From: Steroidobacter sp.
GTDB taxonomy: Bacteria > Pseudomonadota > Gammaproteobacteria > Steroidobacterales > Steroidobacteraceae
Direction: 5' to 3'
DNA length: 35,494 nucleotides
Assembly: GCF_016790065.1 (NCBI RefSeq)
Contig: NZ_JAEUPY010000838.1
Span: forward strand, 1-35,494
A program made the translations under genes and the position numbers. The notes under the pieces are model-generated. The model was given only the letters and a program-made list of their open reading frames with translations. It was not told the DNA's origin and did no database searches. Below are positions 1-8,038 of this stretch, in pieces (the stretch's first letter is position 1; each line of letters starts with the position of its first letter).

Positions 1-3000
1 CTACAGAAGCGCTCAGCGCGCGAAAAGGTCGAGCTCGGCGACACGCTGCAGTACTCGATCATGATGCGCAACGTCACCGATTTGAATCTGACGCAGCTGA
101 CGCTGACCGACCGCCTGCCGCCGGGCTTCACATATCTTAAGAACACCGCCAAGCTCGATGGTGTCGCCATCGCCGATCCGGCGGGTGGTAAAGGCCCGGT
201 GCTGGACTTCGCCATCGACGGCTTGAGCGCCACCGAACGCACGCTGACTTATCGCGTCGCTATCGGCCCGGGCGCGATGGAAGGCGACCGCACCAACCGC
301 GCCAAGCTGACCAGCGCGGTGCCGGCTCGCAAGATCAGCAACGTCGCCAGCGTCAAAGTCGATGTCGACGGCGGCGTGTTCGACGATCGCGCCTATGTGC
401 TCGGCAAGATCTTCGCCGACTGCAACGCCAACTCGATTCAAGACGCCGGCGAACCTGGCCTGCCGCGCGTGCGCCTTTATATGGAAGATGGCAGCTTCGT
501 CATCAGCGACGGCGAAGGTAAGTACAGCTTCTACGGTGTCTCGCCGCGCACTCACGTGTTGAAGGTCGACTCGACCACGCTGCCCGCCGGCCTGACGCTC
601 GAAGCGATCTCACATCGTCATGCGAAGGACGGCAAGAGCCAGTTCGTCGACGTTCAGCGCAGCGAAATGCATCGTGCCGATTTCGCAGCCACGGGTTGCA
701 CTGACTCGATCCTGCAGACCATCAGCGCCGCCAGCCGCGGCTCCGAAGATCCTACTTCGCTCAACAGCGGCCTGGGCCGTGAGTTGAATCTGGGTTTACA
801 GAATGAATTGAAGCCCGAAGGCGAGCCGGATGCCGGCGACATTCGTGGCCTGTCCGCCAGCGGCGTCATCGGTGAAGCAGCGACGGCGCGAGTGCCGTCG
901 AAGCCGGTTGGCGCGGTTACGCCGGCGGTCCTGACTCCGGAGAATGCAGCGGCGGCCAAGATCATACCTGCGGCCGTCGTGGCTTCGCCCATTGATATCG
1001 GCGCCACCATGTTGCAAGCCATGATGACTGGCGTCGACGGCAGCCTGGACTACATCGGCCTGATCGACGGCGACCAAGTCGGCACCACTCAGATCGCCGT
1101 GCGCGTGAAGGGTACCGCCGGCTCGACGTTCGACCTGACCGTTAACGACGCGCCAGTGTCGACCGATCGCGTCGGCGCTCGAGTCACCGATCGCGTGCGC
1201 AAGCTGGAAGCTTGGGAATTCGTCGGTGTCGAACTGCATCCGGGCCGCAATGCCCTGAAGCTGGTCCAGCGCGATCCGTTCGGCAACGCTCGTGGCATTC
1301 GCGAAATCGTGCTGATCGCGCCCGATCAGATGGCCCGCGTGAATCTGAAAGTGCCTGCCGAAGGCGTGCCGGCCGACGGCGAACAGATGGCTGTGATTCG
1401 CGTCCAGCTGGAAGACCAGCACGATGTCATCGTCGCGGCTCGCACGGCGGTCACGCTCGAAACCACGCTCGGTACTTGGGAAGTCGAGGATCTGGATCCG
1501 AACGAGCCGGGCACCCAGGTGTTCATCGAAGGCGGCCAGGGCCAGTTCCGCCTGCGTTCGCCGATCGCCCCGGGCACCGCCAAGATCGCCGTCACCAGCG
1601 GCCGCTTCACCAACGAAGCGCAACTCAACTTCTTGCCGGCGCTGCGCCCCCTGATCGGCGCGGGCTTGATCGAAGGCACGCTGGATCTGAGCAAGTTCGA
1701 CATGAAGGCGATGACAGCGGCGCGCCGTGAAGACGGTTTTGAAGAAGAGCTGCGTCAGTTCTCGGCCCGGGATGGCGAACTGACCGGCGGCGCCCGCGCT
1801 GCCTTGTTCCTGAAAGGCAAAGTTCGCGGCGACTACTTGTTGACGCTCGGCTATGACTCGGAAAAGGATTCACGCGAACGGCTGTTCCGTGACATCCAAC
1901 CGGATCGTTTCTACCCGGTGTACGGCGACAGCTCGGTCAAAGGTTACGACGCCCAGTCCACCTCGCGCCTGTACGTGCGCATCGACAAGGATCGTTCCTA
2001 TTTGCTTGCCGGCGACTTCACCACCCAAAGCCTGAGCCTCGAGCGCAAGCTCGGCGCTTACAACCGCAGCCTCACCGGCGTGAACGAGCGCTATCAGCGC
2101 GGCCCGGTGGCGATCAACGCGTTCGCCAGCCACGACAATGCCCGGCAGGTGGTGCAGGAAATTCCGGCCAACGGCACCTCCGGCCCGTTCTTCCTGAGCA
2201 ACACCAATGCGCTGGAGAACAGCGAACAGATCGAAATCATCACACGCGACCGCGACCAGCCGGCCGTGATCATCAGCTCCGTGCCTCAGCAGCGCTTCAG
2301 CGACTATGAAGTCGAAGCGATGAGCGGCCGGATCCTGTTCCGCGCACCGATCCCGTCGGTGGACGCGAATCTGAACCCGATCTTCATCCGCATCACTTAT
2401 GAAGCGGAACAGGGCGGCAAAGAATTCTGGATCACCGGCGTGGATGCGCAGATCAAGCTCAACAAAGTGATCGAAGTGGGTGCCGCGGTGATCGACGACC
2501 AGAACCCGGAAGACCAGCGCCGCATCTACAACAGCAACGCCATCCTCACGCTGGGCGAGCATACGCAGCTGGTCGCCGAGTACGCGCAGACGCGTCCCGG
2601 CGATGCCGAGAGCGGCAGTGGCGAACGCGTCGAGTTCACGCACGACGGCGCCGACCTGCAGGTTCGTGCCTTCGCCGGCCACACCGACGCGGCGTTCGAC
2701 AACCCGTCGTCTTATCTCTCTGCGAATCGCGAAGAAGCCGGCGGCAAGGCCAGCTACTCCATCACTGAGCGCTTCCGCGTGCTGGGCGAACTCCTGCACA
2801 GCGCCGATGTGACCAACGACGCGACCCGCACCGGTGCGCTGCTCGGCGTCGAGCAGAGCTTCAGCCACAACGTCAAAGCCGAGCTCGGCATGCGTCGCGT
2901 GAACGATGAATCCGCGACCGGCGAAACTTCCGAGACCACCAGCGTGCGCACCAAGGTGACCACGCCGCTGCCGTTCTCCAAACGCGCCACGGTGTTCGGC

Positions 3001-4065
3001 GAGTACGAGCAGGACATCGAAGTTTCCGACAACAAGGTGGCCGCTGCCGGTGGCGAATATCGTCTGGCCGGCCGCAGCCGCCTGTATGCACGCCACGAGT
3101 TCATTTCTTCGCTCACCGGCCCGTACGAGCTGGATCCGAGCAAAGAACGTAACACCACCGTGTTCGGCGTCGACACCAACTATCTCGCCGACAATCATGT
3201 GTTCAGCGAGTATCGCATCGCCGATGTGATGAGCGGTCGCGAAGCTCAGGCGGCGATCGGCTTGCGCAACGGTTGGCAGCTGACGCGCGGCGTGCGCCTC
3301 CACACGACTGCTGAGCGCGTCGATGCTCTCGACGGCACTTCTCAGAACGAAACTTCGTCGGTCACTGGCGCTCTCGAATACACGCGTAACCCGCTGTGGA
3401 AAGGCACGGCGCGCCTGGAACTTCGCGACTCGAGCAACGGCGACGGCATGCTGTCGACGTTCGGCCTGGCCAGCAAGCTGTCGGAAGAGTGGACCTTCCT
3501 CGGCCGCAACGCTTATGCCGTGACTCGCAACCAAGGCCAGAACGATCGCATTCAGGAGCGTCTGCAGTTCGGCTTCGCCTACCGCGACAGCGCCACCAAC
3601 CGCGTCAACGGCCTGTGGCGCTACGAGCTCAAGAACGAAGAAGGCGTCGAGCTCGACATGAAGCGCTTGGTGCACATCTTCTCCACCCACATGGATTATC
3701 AGTACGCCGCGCACACCGTCGTGCGTGCTCAGTACTCTGCCAAGTTTGCCAAGGAGACCACGATCGACGGTCGCTTCACCAGCAAGGCGCACTTGGTCGG
3801 CGGCCGCGTCACTCGCGACTTGGGTACGCGCTTCGACGCCGGCCTGCATGTTCGTGCGCTGATGAGCGAAGCGTTCTCGTCCGGCCAGGGCGGCGTCGGC
3901 GCCGAAGTCGGCTACTTGATGGCCAGCAACCTGTGGCTGTCGGCCGGCTACAACGTGATGGGTTTCCGCGATGACGATCTGGCGGCCGACGAGTACACGC
4001 GTCGTGGCGCTTACCTGCGGTTGCGCTTCAAGTTCGACGAATCGTTGCTGGGGCGGCTGCAATGA
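1..4065 (+). CDS. DUF11/SdrD-B surface protein with C-terminal beta-barrel, 5' partial
   Basis: The reading frame is open from base 1, so the start lies outside the window; the ATG at 61 is internal. The visible 1354 residues begin inside a DUF11-type domain (GDTLQYSIMMRNVTD, then LTDRLPPGFTYL). An SdrD-B/Cna-B-like domain follows at about nt 390-650 (LGKIFADCNANSIQDAGEPG). A middle beta-rich part carries further Ig-like segments. From about nt 1640 the sequence alternates short polar and aromatic strands (YPVYGDSS, SRLYVRIDKDRSYLLAGDF) and ends YLRLRFKF plus a short tail, as expected for an outer-membrane beta-barrel. Family knowledge: DUF11 and SdrD-B are extracellular beta-sandwich repeats common on bacterial surface proteins. 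I infer an outer-membrane anchored surface or secretion protein. The stop overlaps the next start by 4 nt (ATGA), so the downstream secreted protein is probably co-translated. The exact function is unknown. Confidence 0.85.
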   Translation, partial: LQKRSAREKVELGDTLQYSIMMRNVTDLNLTQLTLTDRLPPGFTYLKNTAKLDGVAIADPAGGKGPVLDFAIDGLSATERTLTYRVAIGPGAMEGDRTNRAKLTSAVPARKISNVASVKVDVDGGVFDDRAYVLGKIFADCNANSIQDAGEPGLPRVRLYMEDGSFVISDGEGKYSFYGVSPRTHVLKVDSTTLPAGLTLEAISHRHAKDGKSQFVDVQRSEMHRADFAATGCTDSILQTISAASRGSEDPTSLNSGLGRELNLGLQNELKPEGEPDAGDIRGLSASGVIGEAATARVPSKPVGAVTPAVLTPENAAAAKIIPAAVVASPIDIGATMLQAMMTGVDGSLDYIGLIDGDQVGTTQIAVRVKGTAGSTFDLTVNDAPVSTDRVGARVTDRVRKLEAWEFVGVELHPGRNALKLVQRDPFGNARGIREIVLIAPDQMARVNLKVPAEGVPADGEQMAVIRVQLEDQHDVIVAARTAVTLETTLGTWEVEDLDPNEPGTQVFIEGGQGQFRLRSPIAPGTAKIAVTSGRFTNEAQLNFLPALRPLIGAGLIEGTLDLSKFDMKAMTAARREDGFEEELRQFSARDGELTGGARAALFLKGKVRGDYLLTLGYDSEKDSRERLFRDIQPDRFYPVYGDSSVKGYDAQSTSRLYVRIDKDRSYLLAGDFTTQSLSLERKLGAYNRSLTGVNERYQRGPVAINAFASHDNARQVVQEIPANGTSGPFFLSNTNALENSEQIEIITRDRDQPAVIISSVPQQRFSDYEVEAMSGRILFRAPIPSVDANLNPIFIRITYEAEQGGKEFWITGVDAQIKLNKVIEVGAAVIDDQNPEDQRRIYNSNAILTLGEHTQLVAEYAQTRPGDAESGSGERVEFTHDGADLQVRAFAGHTDAAFDNPSSYLSANREEAGGKASYSITERFRVLGELLHSADVTNDATRTGALLGVEQSFSHNVKAELGMRRVNDESATGETSETTSVRTKVTTPLPFSKRATVFGEYEQDIEVSDNKVAAAGGEYRLAGRSRLYARHEFISSLTGPYELDPSKERNTTVFGVDTNYLADNHVFSEYRIADVMSGREAQAAIGLRNGWQLTRGVRLHTTAERVDALDGTSQNETSSVTGALEYTRNPLWKGTARLELRDSSNGDGMLSTFGLASKLSEEWTFLGRNAYAVTRNQGQNDRIQERLQFGFAYRDSATNRVNGLWRYELKNEEGVELDMKRLVHIFSTHMDYQYAAHTVVRAQYSAKFAKETTIDGRFTSKAHLVGGRVTRDLGTRFDAGLHVRALMSEAFSSGQGGVGAEVGYLMASNLWLSAGYNVMGFRDDDLAADEYTRRGAYLRLRFKFDESLLGRLQ

Positions 4066-6815
4066 TGGCGACCCGCTGCAAAATGAGCTGTGGCTGGTTG
4101 CTGGCGGTGCTGCTGGTGATAGCGCCGCTGTTCAGCGGCAACTCGGCACAAGCGGCTTGCACGAGCCAAGGCTGCGTGCTGGCGGGACCTCGGCTTGCGA
4201 CCATCGATACCACGCAAGGCCCGTTGCTCAACGCCCTGCTCGGCAATCTTCTCGGCTCGAGCGTCAACGTCAATCTGCTGGATTGGCAAAACATTGCCGG
4301 CGGTAACATCAACGTCGCACAAATGCTGAATCTGTTACAGGTTCCGCTGAGTGTGTCCACGCCAGCGCAGACGCTGACCGCTAACGCCACTCTATTGCAG
4401 GTCCTGACTGCAGCGGCCGGCGCCTCCGTCGGCGGTAACGCCGCGACGGTGGCCGCTTCGCTCGCCAACATCGCTGTGCCGTTGAGCGTGCCCATCAACA
4501 CCATTCAACTTGGCGACCTACTCAAGATCACCGGCGCAGCGGGCCAGACCAGCATCAATGCGTTGGACCTGGTGATGGGTTCGGTGCAGCTGTACAACTA
4601 TCGCAACGTCGTCACCACCAACACCCCGGTGACGATCGGCGTCGCCGGTGTCACTGGCGTGAACAACATTACGCTGGCTGCGCAAGTGGTCGAGCCGCCG
4701 ACTTATGTGTGTGGCCCGACCGGCACGGCGTTCCATAGCGCCGCGATTCGCGTGAAGTTGAATCTGACGCTGCCTGCACAAGCACCGCTGCTGAACGTTC
4801 TCGACAGCATTCTGGGCGTCGCCAACTCCAGCGTCACGCTCGGCTCGGCAATTTCCGTCTACGTCGAAGTGGCTCGCGCCGAAGGCACTCTCGGCACGAT
4901 CAACGCCCTGTCGAATACGTTCAGTGCGCAGGTCAGCCCGGGCGTCGCCGATTTGTACATCGGCTCGATCTCGGACAACGTGTTCTTCAATCGCGTAACG
5001 ACTCTCAGCCAGGCGAGCTTCACGCCGGCGCCTTTCGGCACCCTGAGCTTGACCGCGCTGGGCATCGTGTCCGTCACCGGCACCATCGGCATCAAGGCTT
5101 ACGCACGCGGTGGCTTGCCGTCACCGACGAACATGAACTTCAGCCCTCCCTACTCGCAGACACAGACTGCGTACACCGGCGCGGGCTTCGCTGCGGGACT
5201 GGTTACTACGCTACTCAGCAATCTCAGCGTCACGGTGACGCTGAACTTGTTACCTATATTGAATCTGGATCTATCCGTCAGCGGACTGTTGAAACCCATC
5301 ATCAGTGGTGTGCTGTCGCCGATCCTCACCACGTTGACCAGTGTGGTGATCGATCCGCTGCTGAATCTGCTCGGCATCAAGCTCGGCGAAGCGGTCGTCA
5401 CGGCCTACGGCACTTATTCGCTGTGCGGCGTGACCGGTAACGTTTATAGCGATGCCAATCACAACTCCTTCAAGGACTCCACGGAAAGCGGCACCGGGCA
5501 GACGCTGTACGCCAAGCTCATTCAGACGTCTTATCCGACTCGTGCGCTACAAGTCGCAACCGTGAACACGTCGACGGGGGCGTACAGTTTCAGCAACGTT
5601 TCGACTGACACTTACTCGGTGCTCATCGATAACAGCAACACCGTCACCGACGTGGTCGTGACCATGCCGACCGGCTGGATGCCGACGGAAGTGCCGACCA
5701 TGATTCGTTCTCTGTCGGTTGCCACGCGCGACGAGCCGAATCAAAACTTCGGCCTGTTCAATGGCAGCAAGCTCACTGGCCGCGTGTTCCGCGATGACGG
5801 CACCGGCTCTGGCAGCATCGCCAACAACGTGGTTCGCGAGGTCAATGAGACGGCGCTGCCGGGCGTTCCGGTGCGCATCACCAACAGCGCAGGCAATACG
5901 ATCTACGACTCGACCAACACGCTGGACGACGGCGCCTACACGCTGTGGATTCCGGCGGCAGCTGGCGCTACGTCCCTGAAGCTCACCGAGACCAACACCG
6001 CTTTGTATATTTCCACCGGTGCAGCGGTCGGCAACACCGGCGGCACCTACGACCGAGCCACCGACACGATTACGTTCACCAACGCCATCGGCACTGTGTA
6101 TGCCAACGTGAACTTTGGCGACGTGCCGGCCAACCGGTTCGACACCGACGGCCGGCAGAGCGTTCTGCCCGGCAATGTCGCGTTCTATCCGCATCGCTTC
6201 GTTGCTGGCACGACCGGCGTCATCACTTTCACTGGCAGCGCGCCTGCGACCGCCGGCTGGAGTTACACGCTATTCCAGGACTTGAACTGCGATGGAGCGA
6301 TCAATGGCGCCGATGCTCGAATCACCGGCGGCATCGCAGTGGTCGCGGCACAGAATGTTTGTATTCTGGCGCGTGTGTTTGCTTCGGAGACTGCCGCGTA
6401 CAACGAGCAGTATCCGTTGACGCTCAGCGCCACCTTCGCACTCGCCAACAGCGCGCTGTCCGATGCGCTGGCTCGCAACGATCTCACCGTCGTCGGCGAT
6501 GCCGGCGAAGCAGGCTTCCTATTGACCAAGGCCGTCGATCGCGCCACCGCGCTGCCGGGCCAAATCCTGATCTACACCATCACCTACACCAACCGTAGCC
6601 TCGGCCCGCTGACTACGATCAAGATCTACGACACGACACCTGACTACACGGTGTTCACTTCCGCCGCGTGCGGCACGCTCGCTACCGGCCTGACTGGCTG
6701 CACGCTCACCAAAGTCCCCACCGTCAGCACCGCAGGCGCTATCGAATGGACGCTGGCCGGCAGCTTGCTGCCCGGCGCGACCGGAACGGTGACGTTCCAA
6801 GTGACGATTCAGTAA
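4062..6815 (+). CDS. Secreted SdrD-B/DUF11 repeat protein
   Basis: This 917-residue protein starts at an ATG overlapping the upstream stop. A second ATG follows immediately and a third in-frame Met precedes the hydrophobic core. It has a clear signal peptide with cleavage after AQA, near residue 32. Residues 33 to about 450 are a hydrophobic, Leu/Asn/Val-rich, low-charge region that resembles, from memory, extracytoplasmic parts of TadG-like proteins. Two SdrD-B-like domains follow, at about 456-560 (GNVYSDANHNSFKDSTESG) and about 567-690 (GRVFRDDGTGSG). The C-terminal 100 residues form a DUF11 domain (LPGQILIYTITYTNRS). No membrane anchor or sorting motif is visible at the C-terminus. Because it shares SdrD-B and DUF11 modules with the barrel protein encoded just upstream, I infer that the two act together at the cell surface, as adhesin, surface layer or secretion partner. 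No enzymatic motif is seen. Confidence 0.88.
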   Translation: MMATRCKMSCGWLLAVLLVIAPLFSGNSAQAACTSQGCVLAGPRLATIDTTQGPLLNALLGNLLGSSVNVNLLDWQNIAGGNINVAQMLNLLQVPLSVSTPAQTLTANATLLQVLTAAAGASVGGNAATVAASLANIAVPLSVPINTIQLGDLLKITGAAGQTSINALDLVMGSVQLYNYRNVVTTNTPVTIGVAGVTGVNNITLAAQVVEPPTYVCGPTGTAFHSAAIRVKLNLTLPAQAPLLNVLDSILGVANSSVTLGSAISVYVEVARAEGTLGTINALSNTFSAQVSPGVADLYIGSISDNVFFNRVTTLSQASFTPAPFGTLSLTALGIVSVTGTIGIKAYARGGLPSPTNMNFSPPYSQTQTAYTGAGFAAGLVTTLLSNLSVTVTLNLLPILNLDLSVSGLLKPIISGVLSPILTTLTSVVIDPLLNLLGIKLGEAVVTAYGTYSLCGVTGNVYSDANHNSFKDSTESGTGQTLYAKLIQTSYPTRALQVATVNTSTGAYSFSNVSTDTYSVLIDNSNTVTDVVVTMPTGWMPTEVPTMIRSLSVATRDEPNQNFGLFNGSKLTGRVFRDDGTGSGSIANNVVREVNETALPGVPVRITNSAGNTIYDSTNTLDDGAYTLWIPAAAGATSLKLTETNTALYISTGAAVGNTGGTYDRATDTITFTNAIGTVYANVNFGDVPANRFDTDGRQSVLPGNVAFYPHRFVAGTTGVITFTGSAPATAGWSYTLFQDLNCDGAINGADARITGGIAVVAAQNVCILARVFASETAAYNEQYPLTLSATFALANSALSDALARNDLTVVGDAGEAGFLLTKAVDRATALPGQILIYTITYTNRSLGPLTTIKIYDTTPDYTVFTSAACGTLATGLTGCTLTKVPTVSTAGAIEWTLAGSLLPGATGTVTFQVTIQ

Positions 6816-6872
6816 AAACTCCGGCGTTGGCGGCAGTACACTCTCGCTTCGATGCGCGACGAGGACACTGCG

Positions 6873-7193
6873 ATGGCCGCCTACATGGTTTGCACGATGA
6901 CGATTCGGGATCCGGAGACTTTCCGAAAGTACTCGGATCACACGCCCAATACGCTCTCGAAATACGGTGGCCGCTTTCTGACTCGCGGCGACCCAGTGAC
7001 CACGTCGGAAGGCGCACCCTTCAATGAACGGATGGTCATCATCGAATTCCCCGACCGCGCTTCCGCTGAAGCTTGGTACAACGATCCCGAGTATCAACGC
7101 CTCTCCGAGTTTCGCCGCGCGGCGACCAGCAGCACTCGCATGATTCTTCAAGAAGGCCGCGCCGATCAGACCGCACCCGATCCTCGCGTTTGA
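6873..7193 (+). CDS. DUF1330 family protein
   Basis: A small protein of 106 residues (MAAYMVCTMTIRDPETFRKY...). The pattern of an early MTIRDPE-F-Y, a GG-F-RG segment, a VIIEFPD-ASAEAWYNDPEYQ block and a LR-type C-terminus matches the DUF1330 ferredoxin-like dimeric alpha/beta fold. Family members are mostly uncharacterised cytosolic proteins. I prefer the ATG at 6873, preceded by GAGGAC, over the upstream in-frame ATG at 6852. The latter has no ribosome site but lies 9 nt after a TACACT hexamer, so a near-leaderless start there is possible. The gene ends 9 nt from the convergent methyltransferase. Confidence 0.85.
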   Translation: MAAYMVCTMTIRDPETFRKYSDHTPNTLSKYGGRFLTRGDPVTTSEGAPFNERMVIIEFPDRASAEAWYNDPEYQRLSEFRRAATSSTRMILQEGRADQTAPDPRV

Positions 7194-7197
7194 GCTT

Positions 7198-7214
7198 GCT
7201 GACTATTTGTCAGC
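7198..7214. terminator. Hairpin between convergent genes
   Basis: A perfect 6-bp stem GCTGAC/GTCAGC with a 5-nt loop TATTT lies between the convergent DUF1330 and methyltransferase genes and spans the methyltransferase stop codon. No clear T-tract follows on either strand, so it could be a weak bidirectional terminator or an mRNA 3'-end stabiliser. Confidence 0.35.
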
Positions 7215-7895
7215 GGCGTATGCAACCCAACCACGAAACGTGAAGCCCGCGTAGAACAAACTCACGTCCGTGAATCCTCCCTCGCGCAGCATCGCCTCGT
7301 CCTGCTCCGGCGACAGGATCGGTAGCTGCGCGCTAATCGCCGCTCTCGCGTTCTCTACTTTCTCGCGCTCAACACCCGACGACACCGCAAAGCTGACGTA
7401 TCGCGACAGCCAAGTCGATCTTTCTGGCTCACTTTGAGGAAAGCTCAGATGCGCCACCACCAGCGGCGCCCCCGGCTTCAGACGGCGATGAATCTGCTTG
7501 AGGGTTCGCAGTCGTTCCTCCGGCTTCACGAAGTGCAGCGTCAACAAACAAGCCGCCGCATCGAACGGCCCTTCCGGCGCGACATCGATGTAGCCCTGAT
7601 GAAGCTGCACACGCTGGCTAAGCGACCCTAACGTACTCTCCGCCAACTTCAGCATCTCAGCGGCTGGATCCACACCATCGAATCGCCAGCCCAGCTGATT
7701 CTGCGCAAACACCTTCAATTCCAACCCACCGCCCGCGCCCACCACCAACACCCTGGCATCCGTCGGTGCCTTTTCAGCAAGCAGTAACATCGCCATCCGC
7801 TGCAGATCGGCGAACCCCGGCACCAGCCTGGGCGGCCCCTCGGCGTACTTCGCCACCGCGTCGGGATCTTTGAAAACATCAGTCGCTGTAGTCAT
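7203..7895 (-). CDS. Class I SAM-dependent methyltransferase
   Basis: A 230-residue Rossmann-type methyltransferase. Motif I is VLVVGAGGGLEL (about residues 49-60), the acidic end of beta-2 is in FDGVDPAAEML, and motif IV-like FDAAACLLTLHFV and the post-motif LKPGAPLVVAHLSFP follow. It resembles small-molecule methyltransferases of the type annotated only as class I SAM-dependent; no substrate can be read from the sequence. The start ATG at 7895 has GAGG at an 8-nt spacing. It is divergent from the TrhO-RluA fusion gene and convergent with the DUF1330 gene. It appears complete. Confidence 0.88.
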   Translation of the reverse strand: MTTATDVFKDPDAVAKYAEGPPRLVPGFADLQRMAMLLLAEKAPTDARVLVVGAGGGLELKVFAQNQLGWRFDGVDPAAEMLKLAESTLGSLSQRVQLHQGYIDVAPEGPFDAAACLLTLHFVKPEERLRTLKQIHRRLKPGAPLVVAHLSFPQSEPERSTWLSRYVSFAVSSGVEREKVENARAAISAQLPILSPEQDEAMLREGGFTDVSLFYAGFTFRGWVAYAADK

Positions 7896-8019
7896 CGCCA
7901 GTACCTCGAGCTTGAGGCAGTCAGTGTACCCACAGCTGTCAAGAGCACGGCTAAAGCACTGATTTCCGCTGACAGCCAGGCTGGAGCGCCGCCGCGGTTT
8001 ACTCGCCCCGCCCGGCTTC

Positions 8020-8027
8020 TATAAGAT
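8020..8027 (+). promoter_or_regulatory. Putative -10 element just upstream of the TrhO-RluA gene
   Basis: A TATAAGAT block lies 11 nt upstream of the ATG at 8039. A TTTACT hexamer at 7998-8003 gives an 18-nt spacer to TAAGAT. Transcription would begin only a few bases before the ATG, and no Shine-Dalgarno sequence is present, consistent with a near-leaderless transcript. Confidence 0.4.
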
Positions 8028-8038
8028 CCGCCGCCTCT

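Noticed and set aside
1870-4062. Long minus-strand open frame (730 codons) antisense to the barrel gene
   Set aside because: It mirrors the codon pattern of the plus-strand gene in GC-rich DNA, has no recognisable domain, and the plus-strand protein has clear family features.
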